This document shows, piece by piece, positions 32,857 through 40,714 of a stretch of 40,714 nt of DNA; the first letter of the stretch is position 1; each line of letters opens with the position of its first letter. Origin of the DNA: Terriglobales bacterium. Lineage in GTDB: Bacteria > Acidobacteriota > Terriglobia > Terriglobales > Acidobacteriaceae. The notes beneath the pieces are model-generated. The model was not told the origin of the DNA, made no database searches, and saw nothing but the letters and a program-made list of their open reading frames with translations. A program made the translations under genes and the position numbers. The stretch lies in contig JANWKU010000034.1 of the NCBI GenBank assembly GCA_025451215.1, forward strand, positions 1 to 40,714. Direction: 5' to 3'.

Positions 32857-33036
32857 TGAGGGAAAGAAAACCGAAACCTCCTACACTGCGTGGGGCACAG
32901 CGGCTGGAATTCGGCGGAGGAATGGGCGAAATCTCTCCGGAGCAGACCGAAGTCGCTACTCTGATAGTTGACCTGTTTGACGCGAAGAGCAAACCAACGA
33001 ACTGCGAAGTTCGGAAGGATTTTCGCAGCTCCATTC
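32855..33036 (+). pseudogene. Remnant of a DUF4136 gene
   Basis: From 32855 the plus strand reads SEGKKTETSYTAWGTAAG, then in another frame EFGGGMGEISPEQTEVATLIVDLFDAKS, then in a third RSSEGFSQ. The intact gene at 2907-3428 has KQETSYNAWGTGGWGFGGG, EISNVGTLVVDIYDANG and WRGISQ at the same places. At least two frameshifts are needed. It abuts the preceding remnant with no gap and runs up to the stop of the minus-strand gene at 33037. Confidence 0.65.
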
Positions 33037-33604
33037 TCATTGTACCGCTGCAATGTCGATCTCACCGGTGCCGCTGTTGATCGTGGCAGCTCCGCATTCA
33101 GTGGGGTTGCCGTTCGTGTCAAATTTGCATCCGTAAATGCCCGATGTTTTAGCGGCACATTTGCCGGCATCTAGCTCTACGGCATACCATCCCGACCCTG
33201 CTGGTTTGCCGGATTTATTGCCTGCGGTGTACAGCGCCTGAAGGATGTTACCGCTGGCTGCACTCCCGTTCGCGCAAGTGAAATTATCTTGCCGGTACCC
33301 GTAAAGAACACCAACATTAGGGTCGTAAAGAAAGTCCGTGGTTACCATTCCTCCAGAAAAAGCGACTTGTTCCTGCCAAAAATCAACGGGCTGGGCAGTG
33401 GTCACTGTGAGCGCTCCCTCGCCGACGGTATTCTTCTGAGTTTTTGCCGTGGGCACTCGCGGATGGCGAAGGGTTGTTTGCTTTTTCTTGCGGGATAAGA
33501 CTGGGTTGGGCCTTGGGTGCGCTTGGTTGCTGCTGTGCAACAGCTACAACGATACTGCTGCATGCAACCAATCCTATTATGAGATTTTTTAGTATCTTTT
33601 TCAT
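33037..33604 (-). CDS. Secreted cysteine-containing protein, frameshifted
   Basis: The ATG at 33604 has AAGGAGAAG upstream and opens a clear signal peptide, MKKILKNLIIGLVACSSIVVAVA, then QQQPSAPKAQPS. That frame stops at 33383. The likely mature domain lies in the next frame, from about 33480 down to the stop at 33037: TVGEGALTVTTAQPVDFW, TTDFLYDPNVGVLYGYRQ, and four cysteines (FTCANG, GKCAAK, YGCKF, TECGAA), ending SGTGEIDIAAVQ. The two frames overlap, so a single-base change between about 33440 and 33520 would join them into a protein of about 188 residues. No family recognised. It follows DUF2950 by 36 bases and probably belongs to that operon. Confidence 0.65.
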
Positions 33605-33640
33605 GCGACTTCTCCTTGAGTGCTGATTTGTAATCCCGTT

Positions 33641-34642
33641 TTATTTTTTGTTGCTCTCTGCGCCCGTGGAAGCTTCCGCCGTTTCGGGTGACAGCACTAT
33701 TGTCCAGCCCTCGCCGGGGTCATAGGCCATGATGGCTGTAGCTTCCTCGGCGGTCTTTTCGCCGAGATCTTTTTCACGGACTACGCCATCTGCACCGGTA
33801 ATAAACGTCATGATTCCGGAATCCTGGTACTTGGCTGGCCACGCCAGGATTGCAAACCCGCCGGTCAGCTTTCCGTCTGCCAAGTAATTCTTGGTGCCAC
33901 CTTTGGCCGCGTCACCCTGCTGTGTAAGGATCCGGTAGTAATAGCCGTTGAAAGGCTGTGGTTTGTCGCTGCGGGTATACCCGAGCGATTTGGCTACATC
34001 GGCCAAAGGACCGAGCGGACTGGGAGGCTGCCCTTCAGGCACCGGCCAATACAAACCGTTGTGCTGCCCCTCATCACTTAAAAACTTCTGTGCGAATTGA
34101 TGATTCTGATTGAAATATTCCTGCTGGGCATCGGCAATTTGGGTGAGTACCCCAATGGTTGTAAGTTCGCCATCACCAATTCGACGTGCCAGGACTTCGT
34201 TCTTACCGGCAGTAGTGTTAAAAGTCCACTGTCCAGAGGCGTTTTGACTTAGCGGGATTGGAAAAGGAAAGTTGTCTGCACCGATATAAAGGATTTCTCC
34301 GCCAGATTCGCTCTTGCTCCACCGATTCATCTGGTCGTATTCGGCGACAAAGCGCTCCGCAGCGTTCTTGTCTTTTATGGGGTCGCCAGAAAAAATTAGA
34401 TCCTTACCTGCAGGACCGAAGATGGACATCAAAGTGTTCTGGTCGCCTGTCTTGGCGGCATCATACAGCGCCGTACCGGCTGCCTCCGGCGAGGCAAAAG
34501 TCTTCTGTTCGATATTTTCGGTTGTCAGCTCGCGCTTATTGCACGAAACCGTGGACGCGAGTGTCAACGCCAGCAGTAACGTGAAAATCAAACGAAAGCG
34601 CGATGCTGCATCGTTATCATTGTGCCCAACCAGAACCGACAT
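33641..34642 (-). CDS. DUF2950-family protein
   Basis: About 333 residues from MSVLVGHNDND. A hydrophobic stretch FRLIFTLLLALTLASTVSC ends in a cysteine, so it may be a lipoprotein although the lipobox is imperfect. The family core is clear: KTFASPEAAGTALYDAAKTGD, SIFGPAGKDLIFSGDPIKDK, DQMNRWSKSESGGEILYIGADNFPFPIPL, and the C-terminal YYYRILTQQGDAAKGGTKNYLADGKLTGGFAILAWPAKYQDSG. Function unknown. GGAGGATGGC stands before the ATG at 34642. It follows the DUF3300 gene by 38 bases; these two families are often neighbours, which suggests a shared envelope role. Confidence 0.87.
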   Translation of the reverse strand: MSVLVGHNDNDAASRFRLIFTLLLALTLASTVSCNKRELTTENIEQKTFASPEAAGTALYDAAKTGDQNTLMSIFGPAGKDLIFSGDPIKDKNAAERFVAEYDQMNRWSKSESGGEILYIGADNFPFPIPLSQNASGQWTFNTTAGKNEVLARRIGDGELTTIGVLTQIADAQQEYFNQNHQFAQKFLSDEGQHNGLYWPVPEGQPPSPLGPLADVAKSLGYTRSDKPQPFNGYYYRILTQQGDAAKGGTKNYLADGKLTGGFAILAWPAKYQDSGIMTFITGADGVVREKDLGEKTAEEATAIMAYDPGEGWTIVLSPETAEASTGAESNKK

Positions 34643-34680
34643 GCCATCCTCCAAATATGTACCATGGTCATGTTTCATGA

Positions 34681-35946
34681 CTAGCGCCGACCGCCGCCGT
34701 GAAAACCGCTAGCATGCATACTTCCCCTGCCACGTTCACTTGCCGCTCGCGAAGACCAACCGTTGTCATGTCCCCAACCACTAGTGGAGCCTCCCCAGTG
34801 TTGGCCGCTCGCGGTTGTGCCCCCGGCATAATGCTGGCCGGTGTTCGTGCTGCCGTGGTAGGCCGAACCTCCGGATCGAGTACTGGTAGCTCCATAGTGG
34901 TAAGCGTTGCCGGTGGCGGCGTTGTAACCGCTGCCGCCGGTATGCACCGCTCCATCAGCGCCGTATGTCGTGTGAGCGGTTCCTCCGCCCCACGCATTCT
35001 GATAAGCGCCACCGGTATGGTAGTTGCCATTGGCGGTATAGCCGCGATAGCCCGCGGCTGATCCATATGCCCCGTGGTAGGAAGCAGCCCCATATCCGCC
35101 ATATCCGTGATATCCGTAAGCACCATACGCACCATGCCAAGCGGCGCTGCCATAGTAGGCATGACCACCGTAGACCACAGCACCACCGTGCCAGCCACAG
35201 GACCAGGAACTCCAGCCCCAACTGCAACATCCACCACTCATCAGGGCGCCTATGGCAATGCCTGCTCCAAATGAAATCACGCTGGCAGCAGCTACATCTG
35301 CTGCCGTATAGTTCGGGACTACATAGGCCGTTCCATAGATCACTGTGGGGTTATATTGCGGGACATAAACTATCTGCGCGTCTGCGGGCTCAATGACGAT
35401 CGTGCTCGGCGTCTGCTGTTCTACTTTGATCTGCGTGTTTGACTTGAGATTGCCGGCGGCTTGGGCTTCAGCGCGCAATGCCTGTACGGCCTCCATTACA
35501 TCTTTAGGTTGATTGTGATAGACCTCTCCAAGTTCTGAAGTCCACGCAAGGTTCTTGGCCATGTCGCCGAGCACCGATGGGAATTGAGAGAGCGCCTTCA
35601 CGCTTGCATCCCAGCTCTGTTTATTCACTTCCTTCATCAATTTTTTCCCGGTCAGGTCTTTGTGATCTAACAGCCAGTTTTGCGCAAGAGCAATCTGATC
35701 GGGAAATGTGGCACCCGAAAGAACTTGAGCAACCAGCGCGTCCGGGTACAGTGCGATCGGTGAAACCAGAGATTGAATCTGTTTGCCACTTTGCGGAGCA
35801 GGAGCCGATGGATCTTGCTGAGCAGGAGACGACGTAGGCTCCTGTTGTCCGTAAATGACCTGGGATGGAACAGTGACGAGCGTAAAACTCAATACCACGA
35901 CTAATATTTGTTTTGCAGTTTTCACGTACCGCATTCGAATACCCAT
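34681..35946 (-). CDS. DUF3300-family protein with Gly/His/Tyr-rich tail
   Basis: About 421 residues. Signal peptide VKTAKQILVVVLSFTLVTVPSQVIYGQ. The DUF3300 domain (about 55-215) has the family phrases LVSPIALYPDALVAQVLSGATFPDQIALA, SWDASVKALSQFPSVLGDMA and VYVPQYNPTVIYG. After a hydrophobic segment (AAASVISFGAGIAIGALMSGG) comes CCSWGWSSWSCGWHGG and a 150-residue tail of Gly, His, Tyr, Ser and Thr. Such a tail is low complexity and could bind metal through Cys and His, but that is inference. The start is uncertain: TTG 35973, ATG 35946 or ATG 35934. It heads the operon with DUF2950 and the secreted protein. Confidence 0.85.
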   Translation of the reverse strand: MGIRMRYVKTAKQILVVVLSFTLVTVPSQVIYGQQEPTSSPAQQDPSAPAPQSGKQIQSLVSPIALYPDALVAQVLSGATFPDQIALAQNWLLDHKDLTGKKLMKEVNKQSWDASVKALSQFPSVLGDMAKNLAWTSELGEVYHNQPKDVMEAVQALRAEAQAAGNLKSNTQIKVEQQTPSTIVIEPADAQIVYVPQYNPTVIYGTAYVVPNYTAADVAAASVISFGAGIAIGALMSGGCCSWGWSSWSCGWHGGAVVYGGHAYYGSAAWHGAYGAYGYHGYGGYGAASYHGAYGSAAGYRGYTANGNYHTGGAYQNAWGGGTAHTTYGADGAVHTGGSGYNAATGNAYHYGATSTRSGGSAYHGSTNTGQHYAGGTTASGQHWGGSTSGWGHDNGWSSRAASERGRGSMHASGFHGGGRR

Positions 35947-36395
35947 AACGAGTTGAACGATATACGTCCTCAATAACGTCCCGGCTGGAATTTGCCTTCA
36001 ATCGCTTGAAGAAACTCGTTAATTAATTTGTATGCCCAAATAATTTCGTGAACTTTAACCTAGTTAGCGCACGATTGAGAGGCAACTGCGGAAATTGACA
36101 GGCTTGAGATACTGCCTGATTTAGCATGGAAAACGCCGCCGTCGCTCAATCAAGATTTGACAGGCCGGGAAAAATTAAAAAGAAGAGATAAAAGAGAACG
36201 AAGTGTTGGCAGGATCGCCCTCAGAAGCCTTCGAATGACTGCTTCCGCGCCTGGAGCGCGTAGTCCTTCCGCACAAAGTGGCGATCATGGTATTCCGATT
36301 CGCGAAGGGCGAAAATTACCCATACCCCAAGCCGATGAGTCTAAGCAGCTAGCGATCATTTGATCGTGTCGCGAGTGACTGTGCCGCACGTTGCG

Positions 36396-36470
36396 ACAAA
36401 CAACATCAGATTTTTGCTGCTGGTTGATGATAATAATCCCGAGGCCCGGCAACATATCTCTTCCGGATTG
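36396..36470 (+). pseudogene. Possible start of a receiver domain, truncated
   Basis: The plus strand reads IRFLLLVDDNNPEARQHISSGL, which is the beta-1/acidic-pair/alpha-1 start of a response-regulator receiver (LLVDDN-EARQHIS). After that the match stops at a perfect hairpin, with only a faint EAVSNLRTKA that could be a later helix. No acceptor aspartate follows. The frame begins with TTG at 36360 and has no ribosome site. Likely a relic. Confidence 0.4.
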
Positions 36471-36473
36471 GAT

Positions 36474-36508
36474 GCTTCTGCTGGGTTGAAGCCTTACCCA
36501 GCAGAAGC
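36474..36508 (-). terminator. Perfect 13-bp hairpin downstream of the TonB receptor
   Basis: GCTTCTGCTGGGT (36474-36486) and ACCCAGCAGAAGC (36496-36508) are exact inverted repeats with a 9-base loop. It lies 34 bases past the receptor stop on the minus strand. No T-run follows, so it may be a terminator of a weaker type or an mRNA 3' stabiliser. Confidence 0.45.
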
Positions 36509-36542
36509 TGTGAGCAATTTAAGAACGAAAGCAAAGAGCCAT

Positions 36543-39500
36543 CTAGAAGACAACCTTTGCGCCAAGTTGTAATGAACGAGGATCAAACGCAGCAGTCACG
36601 GCGCCAAAATTGCTAGCGCCAAAGTTTGTACTGATCCCTCCATTGTTGTAATCACCCTTAAACTGCGTGTGATTCCAAATGTTGAAGGCATCGGCGCGCA
36701 ACTCAAAACGGCTGCCGCGCTTTTCGTTGATCATGAAGTTCTTGAAGAGTGAGAAGTTCCAATTATCCCTACCGGGGCCGCGCACGGCATTGTGTCCCAA
36801 ATCGCCATAGGTCCCAAGCGCAGGAGCAACAAATCCAGATGTATCAAACCACTGATTGACCTGTTGAGGATAATTAATTTTTCCAATCAGATCGGGGCGG
36901 TTGCCGGAGTTGGGAATGATGCTCGAAACGTTCGTACCATTCAATCCCATATTCAATGGCGCTCCCGTTTCTGCAGTAACAATACCCGACAATTGCCACC
37001 CACCGACAAAAGTTTTTAGCATATGGTTATTGCTATTCTTCAAGAATGGGATGTCGTAAACGAAATTGACGAAGGCTACATGGGTACGGTCAAAAACCGA
37101 TGGCCCGAGATCGTATCTCCAGCCAATATAAGGATTCGTGACGTTATTGAGATCGGCGCCACTGCCATTGCCTGTAGTGGAGTCGATTGCTTTGGCATAT
37201 GTGTAACCGAATTGCAGTTGCAGTTCATGCTTTATGTTTGACCGAAGGGAAACCTGCAGGGAGTTGTAGCTGCCATTCGCCGAATTCTGCGCAAGCCTCA
37301 GCCCCGTATAACCCAGCAAGTTGTAGAAGGTGTTAATGCTAGGCGCACCCGGAGCGAGCAATGCCGGCAGAAGAGCCTCAGGCGGAAGATTGATTTGCTG
37401 GTAATTGTTTTGATGACGGCTCTGGGTGCCGACGTAAGTAACGCCTAGTACTGATTGCGCTCCCAAGGCCTGCTGCACGCCCAGGCTGTATTGATAACTC
37501 AGTGGCGCTTTGTAGTTGGTGTCGCTGATGCCGGTGATGGATGCGGGTAAAATTGGTGCAGCCGCGGCACTGATGACATTGCCAGTGGTCACGTTTAAAC
37601 CTGGATTGGTAAGGGAAATGTTGTTGAGACGAGGTTGCACGTCTCCCGGCGGGTTTGTGGCGCCGTTGTACATATCATTCCCTTGAATGCGTTCGTACAT
37701 CGTGCCAAAGCCACCGCGAAGGATGGTCTTGCCCTGGCCGTTAAGATCATAGGCGAAACCGACGCGCGGGCCGAAATCAGTCCAATAATTATTCACTAAA
37801 CCTTTAGGAATTCCATTCACGCCCCCGATGCCGACCCCATTTAAGTAGATCGGAATCCCTTGCAATATTGGGTTGGAGCTGGAACCCAGGCCAGGGCTGG
37901 CAGCATTGCAGCCAGTGGGATTTCCAGGACCACTGCAGATGACCGTGCCCGTGGAATCGAACGTGGCCGCAGCGGCAGGATTATACATGTTGGGGTAGAA
38001 GTTTGAAGATTGGTTGTTCGCTTCATAGGTATGTGGTATGCCATCCCACCGCAAACCAAGATTCAAAGTCAAACGGTGACTTGCTCGCCAGTTGTCCTGA
38101 ATATATGCGGCATAGGAATTATTGTTCCATTGCCCGGTTATTTTGACGGCGTCCTCTGTATACAGTTGGCCATAGCCTAATAGGAAGTCGGCAAAGTCAT
38201 TTCCCGTAAAACTTCCATTGAAAGTGAAATTTCCCTGAGTGTTGGCAAAAGCGTTTTGGTTTTTCCTGTAAAGCGCCCAACTTGCCCCCATCTTTAATTG
38301 ATGCGCGCCCTTTGTCCAGGAAATATCATCGCGAACCTGGTAATCATCCGCTTTGTTATTCCAGGGGGTCCAGTTAGAGGTGTAATTAGTTCCGGTACTG
38401 CCACTTAAGGCAATGGACGGAATCCGGTCATCAATGTTCGGCCCCGCAAATAAGCGATTAAAAGTAAAGTTTGAAGGAGCTGAAACTACGCCCTGGGGAG
38501 TGATGTGAATGCGGTTGCCGTTGTAATTAAAGGCAACTTCATTAAGCAGTGTAGGGCTTATCACCTGGGTGGCATGCACCACAGCGCTGTAACCGGGATT
38601 ATTGAATATGTCACTGACTGTTGGAACGTTGTCAGCGCTCCATTGCGTCGTGCCGTAGGTTTGCGAAATCTGGTCAGCAATAAAGTGACCATAAATCGAA
38701 AATTTATCATTGAAGGTGTGGTCTATGCGGACAATTTCTTCCCGCACATTCGTTGGGGAGTTGTTTCCGCCCTGGAACTGCGCGCCATTTGTGGGAGCTG
38801 GGAAGATACCGGCGGCTAATAATGCCTGTGCATTTGGATCCAACAAATTAGTGGGGATCGTGTTGTTTGGGAAGGGTGCTCCCAAGGCAAGACCATCTGC
38901 CAGGAATCGCGCCTGTTGCGCAGGCGCAAGCTGGGCTGCGGTAGGCACGCTAATTGCCGTGGAACCAAGATTTCCGCCGTACGAACTGGTCAATGGAACT
39001 GTTTGATTGAGTAAGCCACCTTGAATCAATCTGCGCCATTCCATGTTGTAGAAGAAAAATGTCTTTGGATTATCGGTGTGCTTGAAAGCAACCGGCCCAC
39101 CCACATTGAAACCGAAAGTGTTGAACCGTAACTCAGAAACCGGCTGCGGAGCTGGGTTGAAATAATTGCGCGCATCGAGAGCATCATTCCGTAGAAACTC
39201 CCATGCTGAAGCGTGGAACTGATTGCTTCCGGATTTCACAACCTGAGTAATGGTTGCTGCGGAGGACAGGCCATACTCCGCGCTATAGTTAGAAGTTATG
39301 TTACGGAACTCGGCAATCGCATCCAGCGAAGGCATAACGCTGGCGCTGCTACCACCACGGTCGAGATTTTCGCCACCATCAATAAGTTGAAGGTTGTGGC
39401 CGGCGCGTTGACCGTTGATGCTGACATTGCTGTCGCCGCTGACTGCGGTAGGAGTCATAAAGTCTCCTTGCACGCTAGAGGCTCCTGGTGTCAAAGCGAA

Positions 39501-39986
39501 TAGGGTATATACGCTGCGTCCGTTGGTAGCCAACTGAGTGACCTGCTGGCCGGTGATGACCGCGCTGACTTCGCCAGTATCGGACTGTACTGCGACGGGG
39601 TTGGCCTCGACTGTTACCTTCTCAGAAACTTGACCGACCTTCATCGCGAAATCGATGCGGCTCCGGTCCCCTACGTTCAGAACTACGTCATTTCTTATAA
39701 CCGTATTAAACCCGGAGATCTCAGCTTTGACGGTATAGTGCCCAATCTTAAGATCGGGCGCCACGTACTGCCCAGCACCGTTGGTGTTGATGTTGCTTAC
39801 CTTTCCTGTATCGGTGCTGGTGATCGTGATATTAACGTTGGGTAGCACTGATCCTGATGGGTCGGTCACTGTTCCGACAATCGTCGCCTCTTGAGCAAAT
39901 GCTAATGAACCGACGAATAAGAGCACGCAAAGGATCGCCGAAACGCGGGCCTTTGCAGAAACACTGCGATTGTACAAATATTTCAT
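36543..39986 (-). CDS. Oar-like TonB-dependent outer-membrane receptor
   Basis: 1147 residues. Signal peptide to about 31 (ARVSAILCVLLFVGSLAFAQ). A carboxypeptidase-regulatory-like beta domain at about 34-115 (ATIVGTVTDPSGSVLPNVNITITSTDTG ... GHYTVKAEISGF) precedes a plug domain (VSAVITGQQVTQLATNGR, INGQRAGHNLQLIDGGEN) and a very large barrel. Barrel landmarks include FNTFGFNVGGPV, RLTLNLGLRWDGIPHTYE, DFGPRVGFAYDLNGQGKTILRGGFGTMYER and the end RFELRADAFNIWNHTQF...PRSLQLGAKVVF. Such proteins are abundant in Acidobacteriota and probably import oligosaccharides or other large ligands with TonB energy; the ligand is unknown. GGAGGATTAGAAA stands before the ATG. Confidence 0.93.
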   Translation of the reverse strand: MKYLYNRSVSAKARVSAILCVLLFVGSLAFAQEATIVGTVTDPSGSVLPNVNITITSTDTGKVSNINTNGAGQYVAPDLKIGHYTVKAEISGFNTVIRNDVVLNVGDRSRIDFAMKVGQVSEKVTVEANPVAVQSDTGEVSAVITGQQVTQLATNGRSVYTLFALTPGASSVQGDFMTPTAVSGDSNVSINGQRAGHNLQLIDGGENLDRGGSSASVMPSLDAIAEFRNITSNYSAEYGLSSAATITQVVKSGSNQFHASAWEFLRNDALDARNYFNPAPQPVSELRFNTFGFNVGGPVAFKHTDNPKTFFFYNMEWRRLIQGGLLNQTVPLTSSYGGNLGSTAISVPTAAQLAPAQQARFLADGLALGAPFPNNTIPTNLLDPNAQALLAAGIFPAPTNGAQFQGGNNSPTNVREEIVRIDHTFNDKFSIYGHFIADQISQTYGTTQWSADNVPTVSDIFNNPGYSAVVHATQVISPTLLNEVAFNYNGNRIHITPQGVVSAPSNFTFNRLFAGPNIDDRIPSIALSGSTGTNYTSNWTPWNNKADDYQVRDDISWTKGAHQLKMGASWALYRKNQNAFANTQGNFTFNGSFTGNDFADFLLGYGQLYTEDAVKITGQWNNNSYAAYIQDNWRASHRLTLNLGLRWDGIPHTYEANNQSSNFYPNMYNPAAAATFDSTGTVICSGPGNPTGCNAASPGLGSSSNPILQGIPIYLNGVGIGGVNGIPKGLVNNYWTDFGPRVGFAYDLNGQGKTILRGGFGTMYERIQGNDMYNGATNPPGDVQPRLNNISLTNPGLNVTTGNVISAAAAPILPASITGISDTNYKAPLSYQYSLGVQQALGAQSVLGVTYVGTQSRHQNNYQQINLPPEALLPALLAPGAPSINTFYNLLGYTGLRLAQNSANGSYNSLQVSLRSNIKHELQLQFGYTYAKAIDSTTGNGSGADLNNVTNPYIGWRYDLGPSVFDRTHVAFVNFVYDIPFLKNSNNHMLKTFVGGWQLSGIVTAETGAPLNMGLNGTNVSSIIPNSGNRPDLIGKINYPQQVNQWFDTSGFVAPALGTYGDLGHNAVRGPGRDNWNFSLFKNFMINEKRGSRFELRADAFNIWNHTQFKGDYNNGGISTNFGASNFGAVTAAFDPRSLQLGAKVVF

Positions 39987-40336
39987 TTTCTAATCCTCCA
40001 AAACAAAACTTCCGCCAATTTGGGCTAAATTGCGCGCGTTTGGTTTTGGGGAGATTCCCGCAAATATGGAGAATTGTTGGACGACAAGTTTCTGTTAATT
40101 ACGCACCTGGAACGGTGCGGCAACTTCCACGATCGCGGTTCAGTTTTTTCGCGCTGGTACAACTGACTCCCCTTTTTGGCTCCCTTTTAGTAGCAAGCCA
40201 ATTTGCGAATGCCGGAAATGATTAGTACGTTCGCAATACTCAGCATAAAGCGGCGCGAGATTGTGACCACTGGCAGTGATTACAGAACCGTAAAAACCCA
40301 GGTGTGTTGACGCTGCAGACCCGCGGTTCAACCTCG
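39987..40336. other. Divergent intergenic region
   Basis: 350 bases carrying the TonB receptor's promoter and leader and the region upstream of the partial kinase. In the kinase's frame the upstream codons reach a TGA near 40276, and no dimerisation-domain (HisKA_3) coding can be read in any frame here. Confidence 0.45.
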
Positions 40337-40714
40337 ATGGATCATTCGGCGGGTGCGCGGCAACAAAAGTTGGAAATTGAGTTTAGTCATGACGAACTAC
40401 CCACAAATATTCCAGCAGATGTTTCGCTGGCTACTTTTCGAATACTTCAAGAAGCGTTGCGCAATGCATTGAAACATAGTGGGGTGCGATACTTCCGGGT
40501 GCGTCTGGAAGCCGCGAATGAACAAATATGTTTGCGGATCGCGGACTCCGGACTTGGGTTTGAGGCAAAAAACGAGAAGAGCCACTTCGGCTTAGGATTA
40601 ATTAGCATGCGCGAACGCGCGCGCCTTTCAAATGGGACCTTGACGGTCCAGTCTGAACCGAAAAATGGAACTATGATTCAAGTTACGATGCCGCTACAGC
40701 TCGCCAGCAGCGAA
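40337..40714 (+). CDS. Histidine kinase ATPase domain, lacking the dimerisation domain; runs off the window
   Basis: 126 codons open from ATG 40337 to the window end. EIEFSHDELPTNIPADVSLATFRILQEALRNALKHSG holds the N-box; ADSGLGFE and FGLGLISMRERARLS are the G-boxes, and NGTMIQVTMPL the last strand. This is a NarX-type HATPase_c domain. The H-box ARELHD and the dimerisation helices that should precede it by about 80 residues are absent, and the frame is closed upstream by a stop near 40276. It may be a 5'-truncated kinase that can no longer autophosphorylate, or an ATPase-only regulator. The closest similarity in this window is to the decayed domain at 22470-22770. Confidence 0.75.
   Translation, partial: MDHSAGARQQKLEIEFSHDELPTNIPADVSLATFRILQEALRNALKHSGVRYFRVRLEAANEQICLRIADSGLGFEAKNEKSHFGLGLISMRERARLSNGTLTVQSEPKNGTMIQVTMPLQLASSE

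Larger units (their letters stand above)
35947..36542. other. Intergenic region between TonB receptor and DUF3300 operon
   Basis: About 600 bases. It contains the DUF3300 promoter region, a possible receiver-domain remnant (36396-36470) and a strong hairpin (36474-36508). The remaining stretch, 36157-36363, has an open plus-strand frame rich in Arg and Ser with no recognisable family. Confidence 0.4.

Noticed and set aside
1-40714. CRISPR arrays, tRNAs, rRNAs, insertion sequences, phage genes
   Set aside because: Looked for on both strands; no regular repeat-spacer pattern, cloverleaf with CCA-type acceptor, transposase motif or phage structural gene was seen.

Overview
The window looks like a chromosomal piece of a soil-type Acidobacteriota (Terriglobia/Koribacter-like) genome. 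The main pointer is the 1147-residue Oar-like TonB-dependent receptor with an N-terminal carboxypeptidase-regulatory-like domain (36543-39986), a family strongly expanded in that phylum. Supporting signs are intermediate GC, good AGGAGG-type ribosome sites, many secreted or envelope DUF proteins (DUF4136, DUF2490, DUF2950, DUF3300, YXWGXW) and many NarL-type two-component proteins. Taxonomy is inferred from gene content only. I see no rRNA, tRNA, CRISPR array, transposase or phage gene.

Layout. 1-2590: end of a NarL-type regulator, an outer-membrane barrel, and a kinase/regulator pair (1219-2590). 2907-7787: DUF4136, a barrel protein, a glycogen-debranching-type glucosidase preceded by three 30-bp-phased GTGCGG repeats, and a DUF2490 protein. 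7931-10885: a methyltransferase and a formylglycine sulfatase separated by a clear terminator. 11243-14906: a membrane protein, then a minus-strand operon (TRIC channel, small membrane protein, DUF202, Tat-exported beta-carbonic anhydrase) and a small unlisted 50-residue ORF. 14912-17765: three consecutive envelope beta-barrel genes. 17928-22424: hybrid kinase, stand-alone receiver, DUF1622 and a LuxR-type regulator. 22470-29318: DUF1232, YXWGXW, a large frameshifted sulfatase, a bestrophin-like DUF4239 protein, a formylglycine-generating enzyme with both active-site cysteines, and a PAS histidine kinase. 30134-32383: a secreted modular GH5 cellulase with a long structured leader. 33037-35946: an operon of DUF3300, DUF2950 and a frameshifted secreted protein. 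36543-39986: the TonB receptor. 40337-end: an ATPase-only histidine-kinase piece.

How the genes may work together. Two sulfatases plus the enzyme that activates them, a cellulase, a debranching-type glucosidase, a large TonB receptor and several barrels fit a lifestyle of degrading (possibly sulfated) polysaccharides. None of the sulfatases or the FGE has a signal peptide, so maturation is probably cytoplasmic. Signalling genes are unusually dense: nine full, partial or decayed two-component proteins.

The least expected feature is gene debris. Between intact genes I could read decayed pieces of families otherwise present in the window or common in this phylum: a histidine-kinase ATPase domain (22470-22770), a DUF4126-like tail (19690-19848), a neuromedin-U-type barrel piece joined to a DUF4136 piece (32795-33036), and a receiver-domain start (36396-36470). 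Together with two frameshifted genes and a 5'-truncated kinase, this suggests a rearranging, partly eroding accessory region. Frameshifts may also be assembly errors, which reads would settle.
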